Shown piece by piece: positions 23,546 through 39,690 of a stretch of DNA of 64,000 bases. This DNA is from Gnetum montanum (lineage: Eukaryota; Streptophyta; Gnetopsida; Gnetales; Gnetaceae), in the NCBI GenBank assembly GCA_015680685.1, contig MNCI01026334.1, forward strand, positions 795,089 through 859,088. Direction: 5' to 3'. Position numbers and translations under genes: made by a program. Position 1 is the first letter of the stretch; each line of letters opens with the position of its first letter. The notes under the pieces are model-generated. The model was not told the DNA's origin and ran no database searches. It was given only the letters and a program-made list of their open reading frames with translations.

Positions 23546-24586
23546 TAGAGCCACCAGTACTTGGCACCACTTGAGGCATATGCCTTGGTCCATTTTTATA
23601 CATATCAACAAAGAGCCCAATTTCATCAAAGTCAATTTGTATCCACTTGAAAAGTTTTTGTAATGTGGCACTGAAGTTAGTTAGTTAGTTAGTCTTATAC
23701 TTTCCTAATTTTGTAAACAACTTGATCCCAATTTTGTTAACTCAAGGATGAGTTTTTAGTTAGTTGTGGGAGTATGATGAACGATGTTTCAAGGTTACAT
23801 TAATGCATTAGCTTCCATATAGGCTCAACTTTGTCAATGCATTAGCATTAAGTAGCATAATAAATGCCTATATAAGTGTACATACCCATTGCATTTATTG
23901 CATATTTTGATCGTTTTCTTAGCAGAAATCTTGTATATTTTTTCCATAGTTTTAACAAATAGTTAGCAAGTGCCTATAGTGTGAATATGAGTCAATTGTA
24001 TGGTGTCTTATTCGAGTGGATTGTTCCTGGACATAATTCATGAATGACAATAAGATCGAGATTAATTCCCATTTATTGCAACATTTTGACTTAGAATAGA
24101 GTTTACTTTTAATGCAACTTAGCTTAATATTTTTACTTCACTGCACTTGGTAAATTCACACGAGTATAACCAACTTGGAGCATAAATGTAATAATGTTTG
24201 GTATTTCCTAGCAGTCGCACCTAGTATACCCAGTAGTGAATACTAGTAACTTAGTAATGCTAATACATATTCAGGATATGTACAAGAAGTTGAAAATGGA
24301 TGTTCAATGCTTACGCTAGACTAAATTTCTTTATAATACTTAAATTAATTACATTAACATCTTAATATTTTTTATATTTTAATAATAAACTTAGATAATG
24401 TGTCTCAATCACATTTACCCATACAACTTGAGCTCACATAAGTATGATTGGGAAGACAATAATCAACGGTTTAGTGCTTAACTATCTAGGATGCCTAACT
24501 AGTCTTAGACCATGGAATTTGACTAGATCGTGCGTGAATACTTGTGATCTGTATGGTTAGACATAGAGTTACTCAACGGCTCATCA
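23546..24586 (+). repeat. Element tail plus LTR with GATGCATT-type dyads
   Basis: 23546-23774 is the tail of another copy, ending in GGATGAGTTTTTAG and the decayed purine tract AGTTGTGGGAGTA. The LTR proper is 23775-24586 (TGATGAAC...GGCTCATCA, 812 bases). Its U3 has repeated ATTAATGCATTAG / TCAATGCATTAG dyads and a TATA box at 23869-23875. R/U5 matches the other LTRs (AATAAGATCGAGATT near 24049, then GATCGTGCGTGAA near 24528). No primer binding site follows, so it is a 3' or solo LTR. Confidence 0.8.
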
Positions 24587-29071
<4,485 letters not shown>

Positions 29072-30360
29072 TTTAGTTTAGGTGTTCAGTTTTACGGCCA
29101 TGCCATTTATTTTTGAAATGGTTACTAAGGTCTCTTGTGGCTTTATATTTCATATTTTGGTTTTCTTTAGCATGAAATAGCTATGAAGAGTTGTCCTGTT
29201 GTCCTGCTTATTAATTTTGTTACTAAAGTTCGCTTTTGTTGCTAATATGTGCCCTTTGGGAGTATGGCTATTTTTTCTTAGCCGAATTTTTTGGGAGAAT
29301 TTAGATTACTAATCTTATAAATAAATGTATTGCAAGGCCAAAGGCAAATCAATTTAATAAAAAATATCTACTTTTGGTTTTTAATCAAAAATATCTACTT
29401 TTAGTTTTTAATTCTATCTGATTGGGAGATACAATCTCTATTCAGGAGATCATGTTTAGTAGGTGAATTGATGAATCCCGTCTTTCGAACCAAGGTGTTT
29501 GTTTTTTTCATGTTGCTGATTTTTTTAAGTGGCATTGTTTGGACAAATGTTTCATAGTGGGTGTTTTGGAAGTATATTCGGCAGGCTTGTTAGTTATACA
29601 TTTTTTATTTAGCGTTATCTCGGTACTTGTCTTTTTTGTTGTACTCCCCAAGAAGCTGGAACCTTCCTTAAAATGGTGTTTGGGAGCATATGAATGAGAG
29701 GAAAATTGGGAGGGGAAGGCAGGGTTGGAATTTCAAATCTGTATGGCCTGTTATTTACTTCTCTTTTCAAAGGTTTTGCATACCTATGAACTTTGCAGAC
29801 AACGTTGTAGCTACCTGTTAAACATTTTCCCACCATGCATCTTTCGTTTAAATGCTGCTCAATTTTGGTGCAGATTACATATAGCAGGAATTAGTCTGTA
29901 TGGATACTATGACCTGAACGATGTTCTTTTTGGAAATGTTAGGATTGGTTGGTGTTATTGCTAGAATCAAAACTTAACTGGGTTATATTACCCTGCGTCG
30001 TATGACTCAGCATTTTTGGTAGCAATACCTCTAGTTGAACACTCCACCAATTCTACATAAAGCAAAGAATGTTGTCATTGGTAGAAGGGTAGAAGAATAA
30101 AGGGTGGGAAGAGTGAGATAAAGGGAATAAAGGATGTGTAGCTATGATCATTTGCCATATAAAGAATGGGAAGAGTGTGGGATAAAGGGGTAAAGGGTGT
30201 GTACATATGATCGTTCAGGCATATAAACAGTGGACTTTCTCTCACTTCACAATAAGGAGAAGATCATGGTGTATTAGATTAGTATATTTATTTGAATTGA
30301 GTTTGTAACCTATAAATTATAAGCTGTATGCTTTAACCAGTCTTATTGATTTAGTGTGAG
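29072..30360. other. ADK 3' UTR and downstream intergenic DNA
   Basis: The most plausible poly(A) signal is AATAAA at 29320-29325, about 250 bases after the stop. 30060-30240 contains two related copies of a purine-rich stretch (AAAGGGTGGGAAGAGTG / AAAGAATGGGAAGAGTG). No gene is recognised. Short open frames here lack family resemblance. Confidence 0.5.
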
Positions 30361-30630
30361 AGGTGGCACAAGTGGTTAACTTAATGTCTACCAAGTTGTA
30401 TGCTTTAACAAAGTTATGTTTCATTGTCTACCAAGTTGTATGCTTTAACAAAGTTATGTTTCATTGACTTAAGGGTAATAACAGGTAGCACAAGTGGTTA
30501 ACTGATTGTCTAACAAGAATTTAAAATTTGCAGGTCAAGTTATGTTTCATTGACTTAGGGTAATAATAGGTAGCACAAGTGGTTAATTGATTGTCTAACA
30601 AGAATTTAAAATTTGTAGGTCAAAGGTTAT
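30361..30630 (+). repeat. Tandemly duplicated tRNA-like SINE fragment
   Basis: Three A-box-like sites (TGGCACAAGTGG at 30364, TAGCACAAGTGG at 30486 and 30571) are each followed by GTTAA. Two levels of tandem repetition are visible: a 40-base unit (TGTCTACCAAGTTGTATGCT...) at 30385 and 30425, and a unit of about 85 bases starting near 30451 and 30537. A weak B-box-like GTAGGTCAAAGG follows the last copy. This looks like a SINE head amplified by local duplication. Confidence 0.55.
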
Positions 30631-32385
30631 TGATTGTAGTCACACTTGATCATTACTTTAAAGTATCATGTTGATTGTAACTCTTTAAAGTATCATGTTG
30701 ATTGTAACTCTTGGGGTGTACTTATGGTTGAATTTTTTTAGGTTTTGACCTTTATTAGATAAAATATATGGTTGGTATAGTTGTATAATGTTTCCAAGAT
30801 AATGACTTTGATTCTAAATGATATGCTTAGTTATCCAAGAGAGTTTCTAAAAGACATTGCAATTTCCACCTTTAATTAGAAGATAAAAATTAAATTGAGT
30901 CTTTGATTTTTCTACTAAAATAAGTCTTCATGTACTCTAGTGGTGGTATGTAGTGCAATCTAATCTACACTTGTAGGTTAGTTCCTCTTTTGTTTTATTT
31001 TTCTGTTCTTTGGAATTATTGTATTAGCCTTTTTGATTTGAAAACTCCAAGTCATGGTTTTGATTTTGGTGGGTAATGTTGAGTTATATATTTTGGGGTA
31101 TAATTATATTGCAATTATTTGGGGGGTTTTAACACTAATTGCAATTATTTATTGTTTTATTCTTTATTCAATAATATAAAAAAAGTACTAAAATTATAAA
31201 AATTATAAAAATATTATGCTCCATGATAACATAGTTGTATTTGATGTATTTTAACATTCTTTATTCTTTGAATGTGATAACATATAGAAGTAAGCTTTAC
31301 ATTTACCTTTTTGTAGTCATCCATGGTTATGACTAATTCATTGTGCATTCCACTAATACACTTTTTAGGGTCTTGTTAGGAGGATCCCTATCACTTAATA
31401 GTTAAAAAAGAACTACAATGATAACGATGATGAGATTCACTACTTTGTAGATAAAAATTTGCAAATTTGAATTATGTTTAACATAATATTATGTTTATAG
31501 TATTGTATTGTTACCTAAATTCTTGTGCTTAAGTTTATGAAAAGATCTTGTGCATCTAAGAAAGATTAAAAAGTGACAAGAAAGAAAAGGTTAAAAGTGT
31601 GGGAACAAAGCTACAAATTTTACACTAAGTAGAGAAGTAGTAAAGCAAAAAGCTAAAAATTGACTTTGTTCATTGCAACAACACAATGTTTTTAGGGAGT
31701 TTCACCTCTCATTAATGTTGCAGAGCAAAGCATGAGTAGTAGATGTTGAGAATAAATAGAAGAGAAAAGCCCAAACCTACTAAAAAACAAACATGTTTTG
31801 ACAAATAAAAAAAGAAAACCCCAAATATATAGGCCATTGTGGGGGTGGGGCAAGGACACATGCAATTGTTCATGATAGAAAAAAGCATGAAGCTTTTAAA
31901 AATTTCTTCAATAAGCGATCATATTTGGGATGACATTTTGGAGACTTGAGTCTTCTTAGTGAAGCCAAGCAAGCATAGGGTTTAAAAAACCCTCATGTTC
32001 CAGGATTTGGTTAAAATTCAATTTGTACATGAGAGGGGCTTCTTTCCTATTGTAAACACCATAATGTTATAGCAACAATTTGAGAAGCAGTCAATTAGAA
32101 GAAGTATCTAAGGAATCTTCTAGTATATCGAGTAGATCTACGAGGGTTGAGTGGTGGACACAACATGGACTTATGAGTAGATTCATATATTGATCCATTG
32201 AATTTAGCGTTTGAGACCATTTTCTAAAAAAATTTGCACTTAATTATGTAGTTGTCTCTTATTGAGAACTAGGAGGTAGTAGCTGCAAAAATGAGGGACC
32301 AAGAAAAACATTTGAAATAATAAGATTTATCTTTGAGGTAATGAGAAGAAATAATTTTTTTTAAAGTTTTTGAAAAGATCTCGTG
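30631..32385. other. A/T-rich intergenic DNA without recognised gene
   Basis: Nothing is supported here. 30664-30710 contains a short tandem repeat (TTTAAAGTATCATGTTGATTGTAACTC-like, two copies). 31900-32340 may be decayed coding DNA. I see weak similarity to a plant hAT-type transposase segment but would not rely on it. Confidence 0.4.
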
Positions 32386-33275
32386 TGATGAATCATTCAA
32401 TAGGTTGCATTAGTAGACATGCATCAATGCAGCCCCATCGAAGTATCCCCATCAATGCATGGTTAGATGTGTTGACATAGCCTTGTCAACGTATTCTCAT
32501 CAACGTAGTATCTAGTTTTGCCTATATAAATGCATGTACCCATCGCATTTATGGCATGTTATATCATTATTGTAGCCAAGTTCTTGCATTTTTCTTCTAT
32601 CAAAGTTAGAATATTTAATAGAGTGCTTACAATAAGACTTCAAGGATTGTATGGTTCCCTATTCGAACATCAATGTACCTGAACACTTTGGTGTGCTGGC
32701 AATAAGACAAAATTCTTGGAATTCCTTGCAGCACTTAAGAATAGTTTAATGTTTCCATTGTGCACTTTATTACTTATGCATTTAATATTCATGAACTTAG
32801 TTAATTAATGTTCCTGATAATCACACATAAGTATGACTGCCTCAAACATACTGTTAATGCTTGGTAATCCGAGTAGTGTTATTGCTTGGTATGCCTAGTA
32901 GCCTAATCTTTGGTAATGTAGCAATGTTCATAACAAGTTTAGGATATGCACGGAAGGTGGGATCGGATGCTTATGTTAACATAGTTAGATCAAGGAATTA
33001 GATAGTTAATTAGTAAATTTACAATTAATTACCTTTGTTTCCTACTTAGATCAAATAACAAAATATAAAAATATAAATAAAATCATGTGCCTTGGCTTAT
33101 GCTTAACCATACACTTGCACTTACACAAGTGAAGCTAAGAAGACAACAATCATATTCCAAGTCACTATCTTTGCCATTGTGCATTTAGGGGCTAAGTCCA
33201 CAGAATTCGATCGAATCGCTAGTGTAACGTTTGTGATTTGTATGGTTAGGTGTAGAGACTACTTGTTGGTCATTA
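32386..33275 (+). repeat. G2 5' LTR with GATGCATC-type dyads
   Basis: Starts TGATGAATC and ends GGTCATTA, a decayed CTCATCA, immediately before a primer binding site. U3 at 32410-32510 has repeated ATGCATCAATGCA, CCATCAATGCATGG and TCATCAACG dyads. The TATA box is at 32523-32530. R/U5 landmarks are shared with the other LTRs (GGTAATCCGAGTAGTG near 32865, GATCGGATGCT). It is clearly a 5' LTR because of the adjacent primer site. Confidence 0.85.
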
Positions 33276-33294
33276 TGGGCCTTGTTGCTAGGGA
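33276..33294 (+). other. Primer binding site of G2 (tRNA-Asp type)
   Basis: TGGGCCTTGTTGCTAGGGA is a C-to-T decayed version of TGGCGCCGTTGCTGGGGAC, which is complementary to the 3' end of plant tRNA-Asp. It directly follows the LTR end. Confidence 0.75.
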
Positions 33295-33424
33295 TTTAGT
33301 TATCTTAGTGTGGTACATAGGAAAGCTAATGAAAACATCTAAAGACGTTGTAAAGGAAACTAATGCTAAATCATTAAGATGAATACTAATAATAAAAACA
33401 CACTATTTTTGAAGAATCACTAAT

Positions 33425-36030
33425 ATGACTTCTTCTCGTAGGGAAGATTCTCCACCATCATTTATAAGCGGATCCAATCAAAGGCAAGAAGGCCAAAAGA
33501 CATAAGTGTCCCAATAGTTCAAAGTTTTCTATACTCATTTGAATGCTTACACTTCAGATTTCACCTTCATCCTACATCAGGATGAGTAGCTACGATGGAG
33601 GGACATGGAAGGCAGCATTGTGTTATCTCTTGACTGATCTGATCCCACGATGCCATTGAACAATCTTAGCAATATGGGCATTTCCAAACTTAATGTGGAG
33701 TACAAGGTTCAAGACCATGCTTATTGGGATTATCATCGCACATAGGCCTAATAAAAGAAAGATTAGCAAATGAAAGCTCGATATGAGGTTTCAAAAGGCA
33801 AAAGATTTCCTAACCACTTGTTCCTACAAACACACAAAGAAGGTGATGACTTCTTTTTAGGTGCCTCCCAATACATATATTCTCCTCCTATCTTTGATGG
33901 GAAGTCCCTAAACCAATGGTTGTAGTCAACTGTGGACAACCTTGGTGATGGGAAGAATGGATCTCAAGATTAAGGGTCTTAAAAGATGGTAATCATAGCC
34001 ATTCATCTAGAGGTAGGAACAATGATAGGCACCAAAAGATAGATAAACATGGTGATTGGGGCAGGGGCCAAAGAAGTGGAGGCAATAGGAATCATTCTGG
34101 TGTTGATTTTCCTTCATCTTTGCCTTATCATCATCCTCATCATCTTCCTTATCCAACTTTGATAGGAGAAGCAGAGGTTAGGATAGTGGAAGAAGAAGCA
34201 GAGATCATGATGGAGATGAACAGTGGGATAGGGATGATCATAGATCTCACTAGGACAACAGGGACTAGGGGCATGAGCAATAACAAGGGGATGAACATCA
34301 CAGAGAACAAATACACAGTAGGACTCATTGTAGGCATCATGGTCATCATAGGGACCATAGAGATCATTATGATTATGATGAATCCTTGCCAGCTACCAAA
34401 AATATGTTGAATATTTAGAGGCTGTTAGAATTCCCATTAGGTAGTTGAAGGATAGTCACATTGAACGGTTGGATATGAACAATATCTTCAAGTTTGAGGG
34501 GGGTTGCAATTCAGATCCACAAAATCACTTGTAAGACTTTCATGATGTCTATGCCTTGCAAAATGTGGAGAATGAATGACAAAAGTTGAAACTCTTCCCA
34601 AGGACACTCATAAAGGAAGTAGAAAGTTGGTACCGGTCCTTGGAACCAGAATCTATTCAGCAATGGACTACGATGCTAGAACTGTTCAAAGATAAATATC
34701 AAACATACTGTAGAATGTCGAATATCAGGAGACAAATCCAAGGGTGGAAAAAAGACACTCATGAGTCCTTGGATGTGGCCATGGGTAGGTACTACTCTTT
34801 GTTGCACAAATGCCCAGGCCATGGATACTCTCAATGGGACTAGTTGCAAAAATGCATAGATGGGCTTAGAACTAAAACAAAGAGAACCCTTAGGGTCTAT
34901 GCCCGAGGAAGACTTTCTGAGCTAAGGGCCCTTCAAATTTAAAGGCTCATTGAGCAAGTGACCAAAGAGGAAGGAGAACTGAAAAAATGGAAAAGTGTAG
35001 AAGAATACAACATAGACCTCTCCATCCACAAGAGGGAGGTCCATTTCGATGAGAATGAGGAGGAGGCACCACTCGATGAATTTTTGTAGAGGAAAACCTT
35101 GCTGATCCAAAAATTTATTACTAAAATATCAGCTAAGGTTGATAAGAGGTGGGACTTTTAGATGAGAAGTTTCAAACTGCTTTGAAGATTGTAGAGTAAC
35201 ATAGAGATCAAGGAGGGAGTGGTCATGAATGAAGAAAGAAAAAGGAGGGTGAATGTGAATATTACAAAGATAAGGGCAAAGTAGTGGTAGTAGGGGAGGT
35301 TGTAGATTCAAAATCTAATGATGAAGGCTATGACATCTGCCAGTATGAACATCCCAAGAGATGTTGCCTTGTATTGTCATACTCACAAGAATTTGGGATG
35401 TATACTTTAAGTTCTAAATTGATAAAATAGCAAGCACCTAAGAGGCTCCCTTATCCACAAGGCAACTACCAACAAAAATTCCACCAACAAGCTTACTATA
35501 TGAGTGGAGTGCCACCTGAACCTCATGAACAGTACTAGCAGTGGCAGCATCCATAATCATGGAGAATGTCACCTCCAAGGTAGCAGTAGCTTTATTGCCA
35601 ACCTAATCTTTATGAGTACTATGTTCAGTAGCCAGTCTCTCCATGTGAATCTTCTAGTCACACTTCCTTCCCACATCACCATTATCCTTCAGAGTACTAT
35701 AGAGCACCTTCTCTAAGAGGGAAATCCCCATTTTCTTTCTATCCTTCTCAATATATGTCCACTCCTATAGCACCACCATCCACTCCTTTCCTACTTGCTC
35801 CATCCATAGTAGGGTGAAATACCTGCCTAGTCACAGCAAAGAAACGCTACAAGGGTGGTAAACTTGCAGCCGACTCCTCAACTAAGAGGTCCTAAATCCA
35901 AGCCTCACAAAAGGCCATTTTTCAAAACCAACAACTTCACGAAGCCCTTACAAATACTTTTGGTTGTTAACCTTGCTACCTCAACCTCTAAAAGTTTCAT
36001 TGAGCAACCTTCAAACCAAAGCACTCCTTA
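33425..36030 (+). pseudogene. G2 gag
   Basis: The ATG at 33425 opens M-T-S-S-R-R-E-D. A low-complexity segment at 34010-34390 is, in the gag frame, rich in Arg, Asp and His (repeated R-D-H / H-R-D-H), ending D-E-S-L-P-A-T. The conserved gag core is at 34430-34930: R-L-D-M-N-N, L-K-L-F-P-R-T-L, S-W-Y-R-S-L-E-P, L-F-K-D-K-Y, I-Q-G-W and C-P-G-H-G-Y-S-Q-W-D. A Cys/His segment (I-C-Q-Y-E-H-P-K-R-C) is at about 35334-35363. A Pro/Tyr-rich tail follows, with a link to protease at about 36030. Many stops are present, mostly at Gln codons. Confidence 0.85.
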
Positions 36031-36560
36031 ATTACACACTCTCATGTTGACCCATGAAGTCACAAATTGGATCAAGGCTAGCCATCTTCCTAGGAAAAGA
36101 TTTAATGTTGGGAGTCCTCTTATTTATTTGCAGATCACCAAAAATGAACTGTGTAAGGCTCTTTTGAATTCAAGTTCTAGAGTTAACTTGATTTATCAAG
36201 AAATGTACAAACCTTGGAATTTGCCTCCATTGAAAAAGAGCAACATTAGATTAGATCTAGTAGATCAATCCATCATTATTTCTTTGAAATTGGTAGAAGA
36301 CATTATGACCACCATATGTGGATGGTCATATCCTACTGATTTTTAGGTAATCCATGTGGAGAATTGCAAAGGGGACTTTCCTATCATCATGGGGAGAGTA
36401 TGGTTGAGCATTATTGATGTTAGGTTGGGGATTCGAGACCTTTCCTTGGACATTTTCAAGGAAAATGAATTTGGAAGGATTTAGAAAAAATGATTTCCAT
36501 ACATAACGTATAGTGACATAGGGTGCCATTGCATGCAAAGACTTTGGACCATCAAAGGCA
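36031..36560 (+). pseudogene. G2 aspartic protease
   Basis: Open at 36044-36346: it begins L-T-H-E-V-T-N-W-I-K, and the catalytic block reads A-L-L-N-S-S-S (near 36153), so the Asp is Asn here as in P1. The I-I-M-G-R-V-W segment (near 36388) corresponds to the second conserved block. It is broken by stops after 36346. Confidence 0.7.
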
Positions 36561-38300
36561 CATCCCTTTAAGTATGTAATTAGTATGCGGAGATAGTGGA
36601 AATTTAGAGGTGCTTATACATAGCAGCCACTAAATAGGAGGCTACCTAGTGACTAACCATAGATAATAAGGCTGGATTGACAATATGCATAGAACTAGCT
36701 GAGAGCCTCAAGAGTTAATATGTTGACATCATGAACAAGTTGAAGTAGATACATCGCCAACTCTTTGATGAACAAAGGAAAATCAATTGGGAAGAGTTTG
36801 AGATCCAAGAAGCTTTTAAGAAAGAGCCCCTTGAGTTAAAGGCTGTATTAGTAAGAATGGAATATGCTTTCTTAAATAATGAAAAGCTAGTCATTATCAA
36901 TGCCACACTTGCTCTTGCATAGAAGAAGAAATTCTTGGAAGTTGTGAACAAATGGCCAATAGCCTTTGCTTGGTCATATCATGAGTTAATAGGAATCAAT
37001 CCAAGGATATGCTAGCACAGAATTTATATAGATTTCTCCATCACACCAAAGAGGCAACTACAAAGATGCTTGAATTCAAAGCTCAAGAAGATCATCAAAG
37101 AGGAGATTGAACAACTCCTTAAGGCTGAGCTCATTTACCCAATTGCTGATAGTGAGTGGATTAGTCCACTTGTTATTGTGCTAAGGAAGGGAGAAAAGTG
37201 GAGAGTCTATATAGAATTTCAGCTGTTGAATATGAGTACTTACAAAGATCATTTTCCATTGTCATTTGTGGACCATGTGCTAGATACCATTGTGGGGCAT
37301 AGTTACTATAGCTTTCTAGATGGTTATAGTGGCTATAACCAAATCCAAATTGCACTAGAGAACTAGGCCAAGATAACATTCATAAGTTCTTAGGGGACTT
37401 TCACATACAGAAAGATGCACTTTGACCAATGCTCCTACCACATTTCAATGATTGGTCCTAAGCATCTTCCCATAGCAGATTGGTAGTGAGGTGGAAATCT
37501 TCATGGATGACTTCTCTACCTATGGGGATACATTTGAGAAAGCATTGGATGCATTGAGCAAGTTCTTAAAAGGTGGGTGGGGACTAATTTAAGGCTCAAC
37601 TGGTAGAAGAGCCACCTCATGGTCCAAGAGGGCATTATCTTGGGACATCAAATTTTAAACAAAGGGATCTAGGTGGACCTAGAAAAAATAAGGATCATCC
37701 AAGAAATAACCAGACAATTTGAAATAGTGAAAGACATGAGTTAGTCCTTGGCTACACTGGTTATTACAAGCGCTTCATCGAAAACTTCTGAAAGATTGCC
37801 AAGCTGTTGGTAGAACTTAAAAAGAAGATGCACCATTTGTTTGGACCAAGGAATGCAAAAATGCATTCTAATCATTAAAGTAGAAACTCATGGAAAGTTT
37901 GATTCTATGAACACTAGACTAGTTCAAGCCATTCCACATCATGATAGATGCATTCAGTTATGCCTTGAGGGTTGTGCTTACACATATGGATGATCAAAAA
38001 TGTCCATATGGCATCCACTGTGCAAGTAGCAGCATGGTGGATGCATAACTCAACTACACCATCACTAAAAAGGAGCTTATGCAAATGGTGTATGCATTAG
38101 AGAAATTCAAGCACTATGTGCTTGGATACAAGTTTTTTGTGCACACTAATAACAATGTTATCCGATTCATGATGAACAAGGCAACGATGAGCCCACATGT
38201 CATACGGTGGCCAATGATCCTCTAAGAATTTGACTTAACAATGGTTGACCAGAAGGGGACTAAGAATATGGTGGTTGACCACTTGGCTTGGTTGAGATAG
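36561..38300 (+). pseudogene. G2 reverse transcriptase and RNase H
   Basis: The linker has W-E-E-F-E-I-Q. RT blocks: W-I-S-P-L-V-I-V (near 37160), FLDGYSGYNQIQ (near 37315) and the catalytic FMDD at 37500-37511. RNase H: I-D-A-F-S-Y-A (near 37947; the first Asp is kept here, unlike P1 and M1), KKELMQMV (near 38070) and a final D-H-L-A-W-L. Frameshifts between 37380 and 37480 and around 37740 break it. Confidence 0.85.
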
Positions 38301-39690
38301 AATAGCAAAGAGGATGAGAGTCCATTATTTGATCAATTTTCTAATGAACTCCTCTTTGATGGTGCTATTAATTCTCAAACTCCCAAGGAAACAAATTGGT
38401 ATGACAACATTCTCTTCTATATACTCACTCAGGAGATGCCACAGGAGTGGGACAATAAGAAGAAGCAACAATTTCTTCATCAAGCCAAACACTTCATGGA
38501 GATCAAGGGTAACCTTTACAAGAGTTGTGTAGATGGCCTAGCACAATGTTATGTCCCTAACGTGGACCAACTTTGAGTCCTCTAGGATGCACATGAGGGT
38601 CCTTATGGGGGCCAATATGCTGGAAGGAGGATGACCATTAAGATTCTCATGGAGGGATATCACTGGCTCACAATCTTCAAGAATGCCCATCAATTCTTTC
38701 ATTCCTTTGATAGATGTCAACATGATGGAGGGATGACCACATGCATGGAAGGGCTGCAATAGTGGATCCAACCATTAGAGTCTTTTAATCTTTGGGGAAT
38801 TGATTTCATGGGGCCCATCAACCCTATGTCAAATGGAAAGGCCTACATCATTGTGGTTGTTAACTATACTATACCAAATGAGCTAAAGCCACTATTGTCA
38901 CTGACTATTCATCCTCTATAACAACATGATTTGTACAACAAAATGTTATGAATAGGTTTGATGTGCCATGAACCCTGATTTTAGATAATGGAACACACTT
39001 CACTGGTGCCACTTTTTAGAAGCTCATGCAATGCTTGGGGGTTGAACATAAACTAACAACTGCATACCATCCGCAAGACAATGGTTAAGTTGAAGTCACT
39101 AACAAGAAAATTACCAAAATATTGACATGCACAGTTAGTAAATATAAAAGGGATTGGAGCAATAAACTTAATGATGCTCTTTGGGCTTATCATTCAACAT
39201 GAAAACTTCCTATTGGTTACTCTCCCTATGAGTTAGTGTATGGAAAACTTCCAACTCTTCCCATCCAATCTAAGCTTCGTACACTTTGAACAACTTGTGA
39301 CCTTGACTTGAACCTAACTCAAAGAAAAAGACTGATGAATCTCAACACACTAGATGGAAATAGAATAGTGGTCCTATTAATGAATGAAGTGCACAAGGCA
39401 CATAACAAGAAATGTCATCACCTTAGAATAAGGAAACTAAAGTTTTAACCAAGAGATAAGGTGCTCTACTAGAATCCCATGGATGTACCTCAACATACCA
39501 AATTTCAAATGTTATGGGAGCATACTTACATCATATATGAAAATTTTCCATTTGGGGTCATGATGATATACCATCTTGATAGCCCAAGTAAGAGATTTTT
39601 TATCAATAGCCAACAACTTAAACCTTTCCTCAACCAAAAAAAAAAAAAACTAGTGGAAATGATGCCTCAAATGATGACCAAGCATGCTTA
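38301..39690 (+). pseudogene. G2 integrase
   Basis: The HHCC region (D-A-H-E-G-P-Y-G near 38590; the second Cys pair is changed to F-D-R-C-Q-H) is followed by WGIDFMGP (near 38797), DNGTHFTG (near 38988) and a decayed Q-E-V-T-N-K-E-like Glu block (near 39090). The C-terminal part is open at 39479-39691 and ends near 39690. Just beyond lies the GTTGTGGGGGAGATGG tract (39719-39734), equivalent to 13486 in P1. Confidence 0.85.

Larger units (their letters stand above)
33295..39690 (+). mobile_element. G2: decayed gypsy element with gag and full pol order
   Basis: Following the 5' LTR and primer site come gag (33425-36030), protease, RT, RNase H and integrase (to about 39690). The spacer, an internal promoter module (41109-41186) and a leader continue to 41424, where the element is cut by the start of D. 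No 3' LTR or coiled-coil frame of its own remains. It shares the motif set of P1 and M1 but is older, with many stops. Confidence 0.85.

Noticed and set aside
31900-32340. Possible hAT transposase remnant
   Set aside because: Only a few residues fit the remembered pattern, with stops and no terminal inverted repeats seen.
34120-34410. Hydrophobic-looking small protein
   Set aside because: It is a shifted-frame reading of the Arg/Asp/His-rich gag segment of G2.
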